A DNA stretch of 64,000 bases from Flavobacteriaceae bacterium (GTDB lineage: Bacteria; Bacteroidota; Bacteroidia; Flavobacteriales; Flavobacteriaceae), in contig JABDIV010000047.1 of NCBI GenBank assembly GCA_013003555.1, positions 1-64,000 of the forward strand. The letters are read 5' to 3'. Shown piece by piece: positions 8,884-18,283 of the stretch. The notes beneath the pieces are model-generated. The model saw only the letters and a list, made by a program, of their open reading frames with translations, was not told the DNA's origin and did not search any database. The position numbers were made by a program, and so were the translations under genes. Within the stretch, counting starts at the first letter, position 1; every line of letters starts with the position of its first letter.

Positions 8884-8946
8884 CTTAAAAAGTAAAAGAA
8901 ACCAACATATCGGAGATCGCTCTGCGGCAACCGTTATGTTGGTTTC
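8884..8946 (-). terminator. terminator with long perfect stem
   Basis: 12-bp perfect inverted repeat (GAAACCAACATA, 8898-8909; TATGTTGGTTTC, 8935-8946) with a 25-nt loop. On the minus strand it is followed by TTTTACTTTTTAAG. It ends the 8981-9874 gene and insulates the Pmp3-like gene. Confidence 0.7.
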
Positions 8947-8980
8947 AACTATTAAAACGAAATGAGACTAACCCAAAGTT

Positions 8981-9874
8981 TTATTCAATTTCACCAAGTC
9001 CTTTCAAGGCATCCTTTATATCACCAGGGGTACTCATGATCTTCATAAAGGTTCCCATAGTCAATTCTGGCCAGTGCAAAGCGATACGATATTTACCATG
9101 TAACATGGTTAATTTATTATCCTGTAGGATCATTTCGTAGGGTAATGCAGCGACATGATCTTCACCGATCTTTGGTAAAAAATGTGTTTCACCTTCTTCA
9201 GGATCGAAAAGACCAACGCCAAAAACTGCAATTTTAGCTTTATTATAGATCAATTGATAGACCAGTTTGGTATTGCCTTTGCCCGCGTTAAGATTATCCT
9301 TGATAACCTTAAGGCCTTCTTCAAAAGAAGCGAATTCCGCCAATTCAACCGGATCGGTAAAATAAGGCATCATGACCTTGTAGTGGTACTTTTTCAACTT
9401 ATCGGCTTCGACTCCGCCGCCGAAGGGAACAAATTCATTTCCTACAACCGATAGGGCGTCTTTTAAGTCGTTACTAAAAGTAGTAAAGCTTACTTTAAAA
9501 GAACTGTAATTATCCCTTAAATAGGCTCTGAAAATGTAATCGGGATTGGTGTATGAGGCCACTACCTTGCCACCTTTGGCAACGAGTCCGATTTTAAAGG
9601 CCGCTGCTAATGCTCCGCGATCCAGAACCCGAACCACTTTACTCGTAATATCCTTTCGAGAAAAGACGATCACTTTCAAGTTGCTTTTATTTGCGGGGTT
9701 ATAGGAACCGAGCACCATAAAACCATTTGATTTCAATGCATCAACAACCTTATCTGAAACCGCGTTTATAGACTCGGTAGATTCACCGATTTTAACATAA
9801 GGTGCAATTTCCTGAGCCGCGATGTAACTTATGCTTAATACAAAAGCCATGACTCCTGTGAGTATACTCTTCAT
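8981..9874 (-). CDS. exported protein of unknown function
   Basis: 297 aa from the ATG at 9874, which opens a standard signal peptide (MKSILTGVMAFVLSISYIAA). An in-frame extension to 10003 is rejected because it would bury that signal. The N-terminal half (SDKVVDALKSNGF, then FSRKDI) and the C-terminal half (ALPYEMIL, LHGKYRIALHWP) faintly recall DUF302-type folds, but I cannot assign it. It is divergent from lysS over ~220 bp and ends at a strong hairpin. Confidence 0.65.
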   Translation of the reverse strand: MKSILTGVMAFVLSISYIAAQEIAPYVKIGESTESINAVSDKVVDALKSNGFMVLGSYNPANKSNLKVIVFSRKDITSKVVRVLDRGALAAAFKIGLVAKGGKVVASYTNPDYIFRAYLRDNYSSFKVSFTTFSNDLKDALSVVGNEFVPFGGGVEADKLKKYHYKVMMPYFTDPVELAEFASFEEGLKVIKDNLNAGKGNTKLVYQLIYNKAKIAVFGVGLFDPEEGETHFLPKIGEDHVAALPYEMILQDNKLTMLHGKYRIALHWPELTMGTFMKIMSTPGDIKDALKGLGEIE

Positions 9875-10072
9875 AATATCAGGGTTTAAAATTTTTAAAT
9901 TAGAATATAATTTTACCATCCGAAGGAATGGATTTCCCACAGTGCTCAAAAAGACATGGTAAAATAAAAGCTTAACCAGATTAAATTCTATGATTTTGAT
10001 CATGTTTATCCATATATTTTGGCGTCATTTCATTACTGTTTAAACAGGCTATGGGATTCGGTATAAAAAGTT

Positions 10073-10080
10073 TAATTTTG
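10073..10080 (+). promoter_or_regulatory. -7 element TAATTTTG before lysS
   Basis: Exact TAnnTTTG 16 nt upstream of the lysS start, implying a very short 5' UTR. No clear TTG at -33. Confidence 0.5.
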
Positions 10081-10096
10081 CCAGACAAAATACTCT

Positions 10097-11791
10097 ATGA
10101 TGCAGCTTTCTGAACAAGAGATCGTACGACGCGAAAAACTTCAAAAAATAAGGGAGATGGGAATAGATCCATATCCGGCAGATGCCTATCCCGTTAGTCA
10201 TACAACCGATCAAATCAAAGCAAATTATAAGGAAGGACAGCAGGTGATCATTGCAGGTCGCTTGATGTCTCGTCGTATTCAAGGCAAAGCCTCTTTTGCC
10301 GAATTGCAGGATAGTGAAGGCCGAATTCAGGTTTATTTTAACCGTGATGAGATCTGCACAGGTGAGGATAAATCGAAATATAACGACCTCTACAAAAAAC
10401 TGCTTGATATTGGTGATATCATAGGTATTGAAGGCGAACTGTTTACTACCCAGGTAGGAGAAAAAACCGTAATGGTAAAAGACTTTTCGCTCTTAAGTAA
10501 AACGCTTCGGGCCTTGCCATTGCCTAAGACGGATGCCGACGGCAACGTTTATGACGCCTTCACCGACCCCGAACAACGTTATCGGATGCGCTATGTTGAC
10601 CTGGTAGTGAATCCACAGGTGAAGGACGTTTTTATAAAACGGACTAAAATCATGAATACCATTCGTGATTTCTATAATGATATGGGATTCCTCGAAGTGG
10701 AAACGCCGATTTTACAGCCCATTCCGGGGGGAGCCGCAGCTCGACCCTTTATGACCCATCACAATGCACTGAATATGCCACTATACCTGCGCATAGCAAA
10801 CGAACTCTACCTGAAACGTTTAATCGTTGGCGGTTTTGATGGTGTGTATGAATTCTCAAAAGACTTCAGGAACGAAGGTATGGACCGCACCCACAACCCT
10901 GAATTTACAGTTATGGAGTTGTACGTGTCTTATAAGGATTACAACTGGATGATGGATAGCACAGAAAAGCTGTTGGAACAGGTAGCTGTCGCCTTGCATG
11001 GGGATACTAAAGTTAAATTAGGCGGAAAGACCATCGACTATAAAGCACCTTATCCTCGTGTTGGGATTTTGGATGCCATAAAGGAATATACGGGTTACGA
11101 CCTTCATGAAAAATCGGAAAATGACGTTCGTGAGATCGCTAAAAAACTCGAAATAGAAATCGATGAAACCATGGGCAAGGGCAAATTGATCGATGAGATT
11201 TTCGGTGAGACTTGTGAACCGCATTATGTGCAACCCACATTTATTATTGATTATCCAGTTGAAATGAGTCCGCTTACCAAAAAACACCGCACAAAACCTG
11301 GACTGACTGAACGTTTTGAGCTTCTGGTGAATGGCAAGGAATTGGCGAATGCATACAGTGAGTTGAACGATCCCATCGATCAACGCGAACGCTTTGAAGA
11401 TCAGCTTAGACTCAGTGAAAAGGGTGATGACGAAGCCATGTTTATCGACCAGGATTTTCTTAGAGCACTGGAATATGGCATGCCGCCTACTTCAGGTATT
11501 GGAATTGGAATTGACAGGCTGTGTATGTTTATGACAGATTCCCCTTCCATCCAGGACGTGCTGTTCTTCCCGCAAATGCGCCCAGAGAAAAAGCCTCTGC
11601 AACTCAGCGATAACGAGAACGCCATTTATGAGATCCTTAAAAAAGAGAAGAGTATGAATCTTGCCGATCTTAAGATACAAGCCGGACTGAGTAACAAGGG
11701 CTGGGATAAGGGTATGAAAGGCTTAGCCAAGCATGGATTAACTAAGGTTACTAAAAGCGAAGACAGTCTGACGGTATCATTAACTGATTAA
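10097..11791 (+). CDS. lysS: lysyl-tRNA synthetase, class II, with C-terminal extension
   Basis: 564-aa class II LysRS that charges tRNA-Lys. The anticodon-binding OB domain (about 50-135) is followed by the catalytic domain with motif 1 ([15 protein letters not shown], 198-212), motif 2 ([15 protein letters not shown], 257-271) and motif 3 ([13 protein letters not shown], 467-479). E. coli LysS ends shortly after motif 3 at 505 aa. This protein carries ~65 further residues (500-564, [13 protein letters not shown]...DSLTVSLTD) with a winged-helix-like pattern. Two adjacent ATGs mark the start; either could be used. Confidence 0.96.
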   Translation: MMQLSEQEIVRREKLQKIREMGIDPYPADAYPVSHTTDQIKANYKEGQQVIIAGRLMSRRIQGKASFAELQDSEGRIQVYFNRDEICTGEDKSKYNDLYKKLLDIGDIIGIEGELFTTQVGEKTVMVKDFSLLSKTLRALPLPKTDADGNVYDAFTDPEQRYRMRYVDLVVNPQVKDVFIKRTKIMNTIRDFYNDMGFLEVETPILQPIPGGAAARPFMTHHNALNMPLYLRIANELYLKRLIVGGFDGVYEFSKDFRNEGMDRTHNPEFTVMELYVSYKDYNWMMDSTEKLLEQVAVALHGDTKVKLGGKTIDYKAPYPRVGILDAIKEYTGYDLHEKSENDVREIAKKLEIEIDETMGKGKLIDEIFGETCEPHYVQPTFIIDYPVEMSPLTKKHRTKPGLTERFELLVNGKELANAYSELNDPIDQRERFEDQLRLSEKGDDEAMFIDQDFLRALEYGMPPTSGIGIGIDRLCMFMTDSPSIQDVLFFPQMRPEKKPLQLSDNENAIYEILKKEKSMNLADLKIQAGLSNKGWDKGMKGLAKHGLTKVTKSEDSLTVSLTD

Positions 11792-11832
11792 TTAACACTA
11801 TATTTAAGTACCAATTAATCAACCGTTATCAA

Positions 11833-14106
11833 TTGTTTCAATTCCTTGATATAGACCTATATCACGTTTATAGCTGCTTTACAGCAGCAATAAAATCTAA
11901 AAGAGCTGTCATTTTGTTTGGTATTGTTGCCTTGATGAGCAATATCAAAACGCAGGCTCAAAACATTAACGAGACCATTCCAATTTCCAAACTAACCGGA
12001 CCCATAAAAATAGATGGTCAAATAACCGAATCGGAATGGATGAGCATTAAGCCTCTGCCCCTGACAATGCACTGGCCCAATTTCAAAGGTGATTTAACGG
12101 AACAGACTGAGATTCGTATTGCCTATGATGATCAATACATTTATATCGGAGCCATTTGCCAGGACCGTAAGCCGTCAGGCATTCAAACACCAACCTTCCA
12201 ACGTGATGACTGGGGCATGAAAATGGACCAGATCACCATCGAACTCGACACCTATGATGATAACGAAAACGGATTGTTATTTTCGGTAACGCCGACCGGC
12301 TCAAGAATAGACGTTGCCATCAAGAATGACGCCCAGGGAGGCGACATTGCAAACACCTCATGGAACAGCTATTGGACTGCTGAAACTACAATTAACGATA
12401 CCGGATGGCAAGCCGAAATAAAAATTCCGTTTAGCAGTCTTCGATTTAAAACATCTGAAGGAAATGTTGAAATGGGACTGATCGCCTATCGGTATATCGC
12501 CAGGAAACGTGAAATGCAAATCTATCCGGCGATTCCTGCTGACTGGGGGTTCTGGAGTTTTGCCAAACCATCCCAGGGACAGACCATTTCGTTCGAAGGA
12601 TTACAGAATAAACGGCCTTACTTTGTTTCACCTTATGTGCTCGGTGGTATTGGTCATCACTACGAGGAGGATGATACCGATGTTGATCAACGCATAAAAG
12701 ATCAGGACTTTGAAGTCGGACTTGACGTTCAGCATGCCTTTGGTGACAATTTGAATGCCGACTTTACCTTTAATACCGATTTCGCCCAGGTAGAGGCCGA
12801 CAATCAAGTTGTAAACCTCTCCCGATTCTCACTCTTCTTTCCAGAAAAACGGAAATTCTTCCTGGAACGGGCCAGTATTTTTGAATTCAGGAACGATGGC
12901 AACAATCAAATGTTCTATAGCCGTCAGATCGGAATCAATGACGGTGAGCGCATCCCGATTTGGGGAGGCGTTCGCATGGTTGGTCGCTTCAATAAATGGG
13001 ATGTCGGACTTTTAAATATGCAATCGAGAAAAGTCGATGAATTTGCTTCCGAGAATTTCGGAGTATTACGATTACGAAAAAATGTGTTTAATCCTCGATC
13101 GTATATCGGCGGGATGATGACATCAAGAATCGATGGTGATGGCCGAAGAAACTTTGCCTACGGCATCGATGGCATCATCAATGTATTTGGTCAGGACTAC
13201 CTGCAGATCAACCTGGCACAAACACAGGATACCGAAGATGAATCAGGAATAAAAGCCATCGATCGATCACGTCTTTATTTGATGTGGGAAAAGCGCACGG
13301 TCAACGGTTTCGGGTATAGGGTGAGTTATTCAAATGTCGGGGACGATTACACTCCCGGACTTGGTTTTGAGCGACGTAAGAACTTTTCCCAAATCGGTGA
13401 TCAGTTGTTTTACAATTGGTTCGCTCCGGTCGAATCCCGCTTGCGTCAAACCACAATCAGAGCCGTCGGGAATGTATCCTTCAATAATACCACAAACAAA
13501 CTGGAGACCTCTAGTGTAGGCCTCGAAGCTGAGTGGGATTGGGAACGGGGGACGAACCTGGAGATCGGTGTTGAGCGATTCAGGGATGTTGTACCCGAAG
13601 AATTCGACTTATCAGATGACATTAGTATACAATCTGGAGACTATTCAAATACAGCTGCAGAAATTGAATTTGGTACGCCCCAGGTAAATTATGCAACCTT
13701 GCAAACAAACCTGAAAATTGGGACCTTTTATGGTGGTAATCTAGTCTCATTAAGTTTTTCACCTGAAGTGGTCTTTTCAAAGTATTTTCAAATTTCCGGT
13801 TTTTATGAGTTTAACAATATCGATTTCCCCGATTTGAACCAATCATTCAAATCGCATGTAGCGCGAATCAATATGAAGGCCTCTCTCAACGTAAAATTGT
13901 CGGTAACAGCTTTTGCTCAGTTAAATACTTTAGATGATATAACTGCCATTAACTTCAGGTTGCGCTATAATCCTGTTGACGGCAATGATTTTTATCTGGT
14001 GTATAACGAAGTCCTGAACAACGATCCGGGTTCAGTGTCGCCAAGACTTCCGGGTTCTGAAGTACGCGCATTAATTGTTAAATATATTCATACCTTCAGG
14101 CTTTAG
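11833..14106 (+). CDS. DUF5916 outer-membrane protein with N-terminal CBM9-like domain
   Basis: About 757 aa. After the signal segment (ILFGIVALMSNIKTQAQ) comes a CBM9-like domain (PIKIDGQITESEW ... IRIAYDDQYIYIGAICQD ... DQITIELDTYDDNENG, about 55-230), then a long beta-barrel-like region ending in HTFRL. This matches the Bacteroidota 'carbohydrate-binding family 9-like / DUF5916' architecture, likely an outer-membrane barrel. Substrate is unknown. The start is uncertain: no ATG or GTG lies upstream of the signal segment in frame; the only conventional choice is TTG at 11833, and the first ATG (11935) would delete the signal peptide. Confidence 0.8.
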   Translation: MFQFLDIDLYHVYSCFTAAIKSKRAVILFGIVALMSNIKTQAQNINETIPISKLTGPIKIDGQITESEWMSIKPLPLTMHWPNFKGDLTEQTEIRIAYDDQYIYIGAICQDRKPSGIQTPTFQRDDWGMKMDQITIELDTYDDNENGLLFSVTPTGSRIDVAIKNDAQGGDIANTSWNSYWTAETTINDTGWQAEIKIPFSSLRFKTSEGNVEMGLIAYRYIARKREMQIYPAIPADWGFWSFAKPSQGQTISFEGLQNKRPYFVSPYVLGGIGHHYEEDDTDVDQRIKDQDFEVGLDVQHAFGDNLNADFTFNTDFAQVEADNQVVNLSRFSLFFPEKRKFFLERASIFEFRNDGNNQMFYSRQIGINDGERIPIWGGVRMVGRFNKWDVGLLNMQSRKVDEFASENFGVLRLRKNVFNPRSYIGGMMTSRIDGDGRRNFAYGIDGIINVFGQDYLQINLAQTQDTEDESGIKAIDRSRLYLMWEKRTVNGFGYRVSYSNVGDDYTPGLGFERRKNFSQIGDQLFYNWFAPVESRLRQTTIRAVGNVSFNNTTNKLETSSVGLEAEWDWERGTNLEIGVERFRDVVPEEFDLSDDISIQSGDYSNTAAEIEFGTPQVNYATLQTNLKIGTFYGGNLVSLSFSPEVVFSKYFQISGFYEFNNIDFPDLNQSFKSHVARINMKASLNVKLSVTAFAQLNTLDDITAINFRLRYNPVDGNDFYLVYNEVLNNDPGSVSPRLPGSEVRALIVKYIHTFRL

Positions 14107-14126
14107 TTTAATAAATCAATGTAAAC

Positions 14127-14705
14127 ATGGTCGTTTTAACAATCATTTTACTTCTAATTATCTTCTATGTTTCCATGGCCCTGGGAAGCTGGCTGGGAAC
14201 CAAAAATACCGTCCTATATAAACTGGGTGAACGCACATATGACAGCAAGTTGAAGCAACTGGAAACATCTGCATTCTTTAACCCGATAAGAAAGTACCGT
14301 GAACGCGGAGCTATCTATCAAATGACCCTCTTCCTCTTCCCGCTGATCCTGATCAAATCAATCGCATTTATGGCCGTATCCTGTTTTTTAATTGCTCCTA
14401 TTTTGTTATTGTTCCAGGGTATGACAATGGGAAGCCTGATTCGGGTGATGAAAGATAAGCAGCTGTATTCGAAAATGCTTTACCGCGTCATATTTTGGCA
14501 GCTACTGGGCCATGTGGTAGCGGCGGCCATGGGTACCTATCTTGGTTATAAATGGCTGATCGGTGAGCAAGACTTTCAATGGGACTGGTTTGGTTCAACA
14601 CAGGCCTTATTGTTGTTTTTTGTCGTCGTTATCACGGCCTGGATGGCCGCCTATTTCGAGAGCCAAATGATATTGTATGAACATCAGTCAAAAAAATCAA
14701 TGTAA
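14127..14705 (+). CDS. integral membrane protein, unknown function
   Basis: 192 aa with about four transmembrane segments (roughly 1-22, 66-96, 119-139, 157-178). A conserved-looking cytoplasmic segment YKLGERTYDSKLKQLETSAF links the first two. A G-M-T-M-G-S motif in the second region is mildly reminiscent of SpoIIM-type proteins, but this is not enough for a call. It sits 20 nt after the DUF5916 gene and almost abuts the CPBP protease gene, suggesting co-transcription. Confidence 0.6.
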   Translation: MVVLTIILLLIIFYVSMALGSWLGTKNTVLYKLGERTYDSKLKQLETSAFFNPIRKYRERGAIYQMTLFLFPLILIKSIAFMAVSCFLIAPILLLFQGMTMGSLIRVMKDKQLYSKMLYRVIFWQLLGHVVAAAMGTYLGYKWLIGEQDFQWDWFGSTQALLLFFVVVITAWMAAYFESQMILYEHQSKKSM

Positions 14706-14724
14706 GAAAATAAGGGAAAATCCT

Positions 14725-15459
14725 ATGCCACAAATTATGGAACGATTAAAATATTTACTGCTGAATAATAAAATAGCTAAACTTATCGAAATCCTTGCGG
14801 TATTCATTGTTGCAGGTTTTATTATTTTCATTTTTCTCGAACCAGGACCAGATAACCTAATTAACAATCAAATTGTCCTATGGGTTGCCAACATCTTGAT
14901 GTTGATAATGGTTTGGCTTGGAATTAAAATCAGAGGTGAAAGCTGGGAATCTCTGGGACTGGGCTTGAAGAAGCAAAGCCTGAAAAGTATTTTAAAAACG
15001 GTTCTTCGCTCCCTGTTGGTTTTTATAATCGCAATGACCGGATTTATAATTGGATCGATCATAATGGCTAACATCGTTGGTATCCCTGAGGGAGCTAATA
15101 TGAGTAATTACAGCTTTTTAAAGGACAATTTTGGCATGCTCCTGCTGATGCTGGCAGGCGTTTACATCGTCTCCTCCTTTGGTGAAGAGGTAATTTATAG
15201 AGGATTTCTCATTACGCGATTTTCTCAATTCGGAACGGTTACCAAAACATCAAAGATACTGGCCGTTATATTAAGTGCAATCATTTTTGGTTTCGCCCAT
15301 TATAGTTGGGGGCCGATGGGAATTGTACAGACATTCTTTATGGGTTTGGCACTCGGGTTTTGCTATATTTATATGAAAAGGAATCTTTGGGTTTTAATTC
15401 TGGCTCATGCCTATATGGATACCATTCTTATGGTACAGATGTATTTGGCATCAAATTGA
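14725..15459 (+). CDS. CPBP-family intramembrane metalloprotease (CAAX protease-like)
   Basis: 244 aa from the ATG at 14725. The frame is open back to an ATG at 14677 that overlaps the previous gene. About seven membrane segments carry the three CPBP motifs: SSFGEEVIYRGFL (EExxxR, catalytic Glu pair), FGFAHYSWGP (FxxxH) and LAHAYMDT (H/N motif). Family members are intramembrane glutamic/metallo endopeptidases or CAAX-type proteases; bacterial substrates are mostly unknown. Confidence 0.88.
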   Translation: MPQIMERLKYLLLNNKIAKLIEILAVFIVAGFIIFIFLEPGPDNLINNQIVLWVANILMLIMVWLGIKIRGESWESLGLGLKKQSLKSILKTVLRSLLVFIIAMTGFIIGSIIMANIVGIPEGANMSNYSFLKDNFGMLLLMLAGVYIVSSFGEEVIYRGFLITRFSQFGTVTKTSKILAVILSAIIFGFAHYSWGPMGIVQTFFMGLALGFCYIYMKRNLWVLILAHAYMDTILMVQMYLASN

Positions 15460-15597
15460 GTTACGATCGACAAGAAATTGTGTTATTTCTGAAATCTTAT
15501 GAACGGTCACGGTTTCTTATATTTCAAATTTCTGGTCCCCTTTTAAATAATCATAGTTGATGAAATATATTAAACCATTAACATTTAAAAGAAATTT

Positions 15598-15626
15598 TGT
15601 AACATCCTTATCATTTCAATGTCTTC
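15598..15626 (+). promoter_or_regulatory. ECF-sigma-type promoter, TGTAAC-N17-GTCTTC
   Basis: TGTAAC (15598-15603), 17 bases, GTCTTC (15621-15626), 41 nt before the ATG at 15667. The in-frame ATG at 15619 overlaps the putative -10 box, so that ATG cannot be in the transcript; this decides the start of the serine hydrolase. It shares elements and spacing with sites at 8803, 22052 and 22890. Confidence 0.55.
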
Positions 15627-15666
15627 TATATATAATGATCAAAATAGATCATCAAAGCAATCGATC

Positions 15667-16743
15667 ATGAAACCAACTAACTTTTCACTGATAATTTCAT
15701 TCATTTTTTTAAATCTCAGCTGGGCTCAGACTTCTGAAGACTCAATAAACACCTATCTTGAAAAGGCCGTTTCTGAATACAATATTCCATCACTATCAGC
15801 GGGAATTTTAGTTGATGGGGAAATCATTTGGTCAGGTGCTGCCGGATTTTCCAATAGAGAACAGCCGGTTGAAGCAACTAAAGAAACGCTATACCGCATA
15901 GGCTCCATAAGCAAAGTGTTAACTGCCACGATGGTATTTCGTTTGGTAGAAACAGGTAAACTTAATTTACAGGATCCTGTTCAAAAATATTTACCTAATT
16001 ATCCAAAAAATAAAAAGGGGTCCATCAAGGTAATTCAATTATTAAGCCACACATCAGGAATCGATCATTACAAAGGGAAAGAAACCCGTTCGTTCATACA
16101 TTATAATAATCTGCGAGATGCCAGTAGGATATTTGAAAATAGAAAATTAAAATTTGAACCGGGAACGAAATACAAGTACAGTTCTTATGGGTTTACCTTA
16201 TTGGGAGCTGTTATAGAAGCCGCAACTGGCAAATCATTCGAAGTCAATCTAAAGGAGTTAGTGTTGGACAGGGCAGGAATGAATAACACCTATATTGAGG
16301 ATCGCACATATCCGAAGCTGGGTCAGGCAAAACTCTATAAGAAGAAAGGGAATGAGATTATCCCTGATGTCGATAACGATCTAAGTAACATCTATCCCGC
16401 AGGTGGTCTGGTGTCAACTGCCACCGACCTTCTCATGTTTTTCGAAGCCTGGCGAAGTGGACAGCTGATCTCTATGGACAATGTGCAGAGGATGGTCGAG
16501 GCAATTGAACGAAACGGTGAAATTCTTGATGAAAACGCCGGGCTGGGATGGAACATATGGAAACATAACAAACATGGATGGGTTTGCCATCGCGTCGGGG
16601 GACAATCAGGCACCAGTGCCCTCTTAATCTCTTACCGTGAGCAAGGCGTCACCGTTGCTTTATTAAGTAACCAGGCAGTCTTGGATCCGATATGGGAAAT
16701 CACGAACACCCTCATAGGGTTTGGATTGGATCAAAAAGACTAA
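15667..16743 (+). CDS. serine hydrolase, class C beta-lactamase fold
   Basis: 358-aa exported enzyme of the beta-lactamase/D-alanyl-D-alanine peptidase (Beta-lactamase, PF00144-type) family. The signal peptide is residues 1-21 (ending SWAQ). The nucleophile motif SxxK is S80-I-S-K83 in YRIGSISKVLTA. The second motif is Y171-S-S and the third region is RVGGQSG near the C-terminus. Such proteins are often peptidoglycan D,D-peptidases or esterases; nothing here proves beta-lactam hydrolysis. The start at 15667 fits both the signal peptide and the promoter just upstream. Confidence 0.87.
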   Translation: MKPTNFSLIISFIFLNLSWAQTSEDSINTYLEKAVSEYNIPSLSAGILVDGEIIWSGAAGFSNREQPVEATKETLYRIGSISKVLTATMVFRLVETGKLNLQDPVQKYLPNYPKNKKGSIKVIQLLSHTSGIDHYKGKETRSFIHYNNLRDASRIFENRKLKFEPGTKYKYSSYGFTLLGAVIEAATGKSFEVNLKELVLDRAGMNNTYIEDRTYPKLGQAKLYKKKGNEIIPDVDNDLSNIYPAGGLVSTATDLLMFFEAWRSGQLISMDNVQRMVEAIERNGEILDENAGLGWNIWKHNKHGWVCHRVGGQSGTSALLISYREQGVTVALLSNQAVLDPIWEITNTLIGFGLDQKD

Positions 16744-16826
16744 AGATTGGTGAAAGATAATATTTGAATCCATTAAATGGTCTCTGTTGCAAACACTAAT
16801 AACAGAACACTATTCCACAGAGCCTG

Positions 16827-18074
16827 TCACCTGGCTTTTGCAACTAATTCTGAATTCCTGAATGGCTGCCTTTTCATATAGGTCAGACTGCGCCATAACC
16901 ACTCGAAGGGACCAAAGGCAAAGTTGTTAAGCCAGGGTTTCGACCATAAGATTTGAATAACCCAAACACCAAGAACCACCAACAACTGTTGCCAACGGTC
17001 GAACGTTCCAAACAAACCAAGGCCAATACCCCAGAAAATAAAGACACAAATAATCGATTGGGTCAGGTAATTGGTTAAGGCCATTCGACCAACAGCAGCT
17101 AACCGGTCACGAAGCCAAGGTAGAGCGTCCGTTTTTGCGATCAGCATAACTGCACAGATATACCCAAATGCGGTAAACAGGCTGCCCCAGTAATTCCATT
17201 GTGAGCCCAGATACATTGAATATTCAAAAGAGAAATCAGCTTTGTAATTGACGTAAATACCATAGCCGCTAACCATAAGTCCGATTGCCACACAAAAGAT
17301 TAAACCTCGTACGTAATAGCCTTTAGATTTTTCAGCAGTAAGAACACCGGCCTTAAACATGGCCATACCGATAAGCATGAGTCCAGCTGCACGCCATAGG
17401 AAAATCATTAAGAAGACCGCAGTCTCAAGAAACAAGGCCCCGCTTGAATTATGGCCGATCTGTTCACTCAGCGATCCCGTTAATGCAGCGATCTCTTCCT
17501 GCATACTCTCCATGGATGGCAACCAGCTTTGACGAGCCATATCGAGGCTTTCCTGTGGCCACATGTCTAAACTGAAACCAAAAAATCCATATATAAGGGT
17601 ATGAACAGCAATTAAAATAAAGCCGATTATCATCAGATGATAGGGCCTTAAATTTCTAAAAAGGTATACAAACAAAGCACAGATGGCATATGGCACGAGA
17701 ATGTCTCCATACCAGATCAAATGGGCATGCACCAGTCCGATAACCAGTAACCAAAAGGTGCGCCTGTAATGAAGCCCTGCTGAATGACCACTCCGATCTT
17801 TAGCCCGCTTGGTCATCAGTATGATACCGGCTCCGAAAAGAACCGAGAAAATAGTCATAAACTTCTGATCGGCAAACAGGTGACTCAAAATCCACACCCA
17901 TTTGTTAATACCGGTCACATCGCCATAGGCCATGGGATTGAGGTAGGCCGCCCCAGGCATACTAAAACTCTGAATATTCATAATCAGGATGCCCAGTATG
18001 GCAAAGCCACGCAGCACATCCAGGGCCTGAATACGCTCACCGGCTGTTGTTGGTTGGTTATGAAACGGACTCAT
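16827..18074 (-). CDS. DUF418 (YeiB-family) membrane protein
   Basis: 415 aa with about ten hydrophobic segments. The N-terminus RIQALDVLRGFAILGILIMN is the family hallmark, shared with acyltransferase-3-like membrane proteins, and the DUF418 C-terminal block includes GRMALTNYLTQSIIC. Related proteins (YeiB, YxaH) have no settled function, and a transport or acyl-transfer role has been suggested. It is convergent with the serine hydrolase and divergent from cysE. Confidence 0.88.
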   Translation of the reverse strand: MSPFHNQPTTAGERIQALDVLRGFAILGILIMNIQSFSMPGAAYLNPMAYGDVTGINKWVWILSHLFADQKFMTIFSVLFGAGIILMTKRAKDRSGHSAGLHYRRTFWLLVIGLVHAHLIWYGDILVPYAICALFVYLFRNLRPYHLMIIGFILIAVHTLIYGFFGFSLDMWPQESLDMARQSWLPSMESMQEEIAALTGSLSEQIGHNSSGALFLETAVFLMIFLWRAAGLMLIGMAMFKAGVLTAEKSKGYYVRGLIFCVAIGLMVSGYGIYVNYKADFSFEYSMYLGSQWNYWGSLFTAFGYICAVMLIAKTDALPWLRDRLAAVGRMALTNYLTQSIICVFIFWGIGLGLFGTFDRWQQLLVVLGVWVIQILWSKPWLNNFAFGPFEWLWRSLTYMKRQPFRNSELVAKAR

Positions 18075-18151
18075 TTTTACAGAGGGATTGATTAGGTTGC
18101 TGAATTAAAGGTAAGAATTTCAAAACTTTGGCCCCTTTTTTTTGATGTTTT

Positions 18152-18191
18152 ATTAATCAAACCCTCCGATTGATTAATTAATTTAATCGGA
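18152..18191. promoter_or_regulatory. two mutually exclusive hairpins upstream of cysE
   Basis: ATTAATCAA (18152-18160) pairs perfectly with TTGATTAAT (18170-18178). TCCGATT (18165-18171) can instead pair with AATCGGA (18185-18191). The shared bases make the pairings exclusive. It could be an operator or an attenuator-like element for cysEM or the divergent DUF418 gene. Function is inferred. Confidence 0.3.
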
Positions 18192-18283
18192 TCACTAAAA
18201 TTTAGATAAACAGATTTCATACATCATAAGGCACCATGAAATATCACTATCTTTAGCATGTATAAACCCCGGCTAATAACATT

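Noticed and set aside
11018-11383. 121-codon antisense frame opposite lysS
   Set aside because: It is fully contained within the conserved LysRS catalytic domain on the other strand; no independent evidence.
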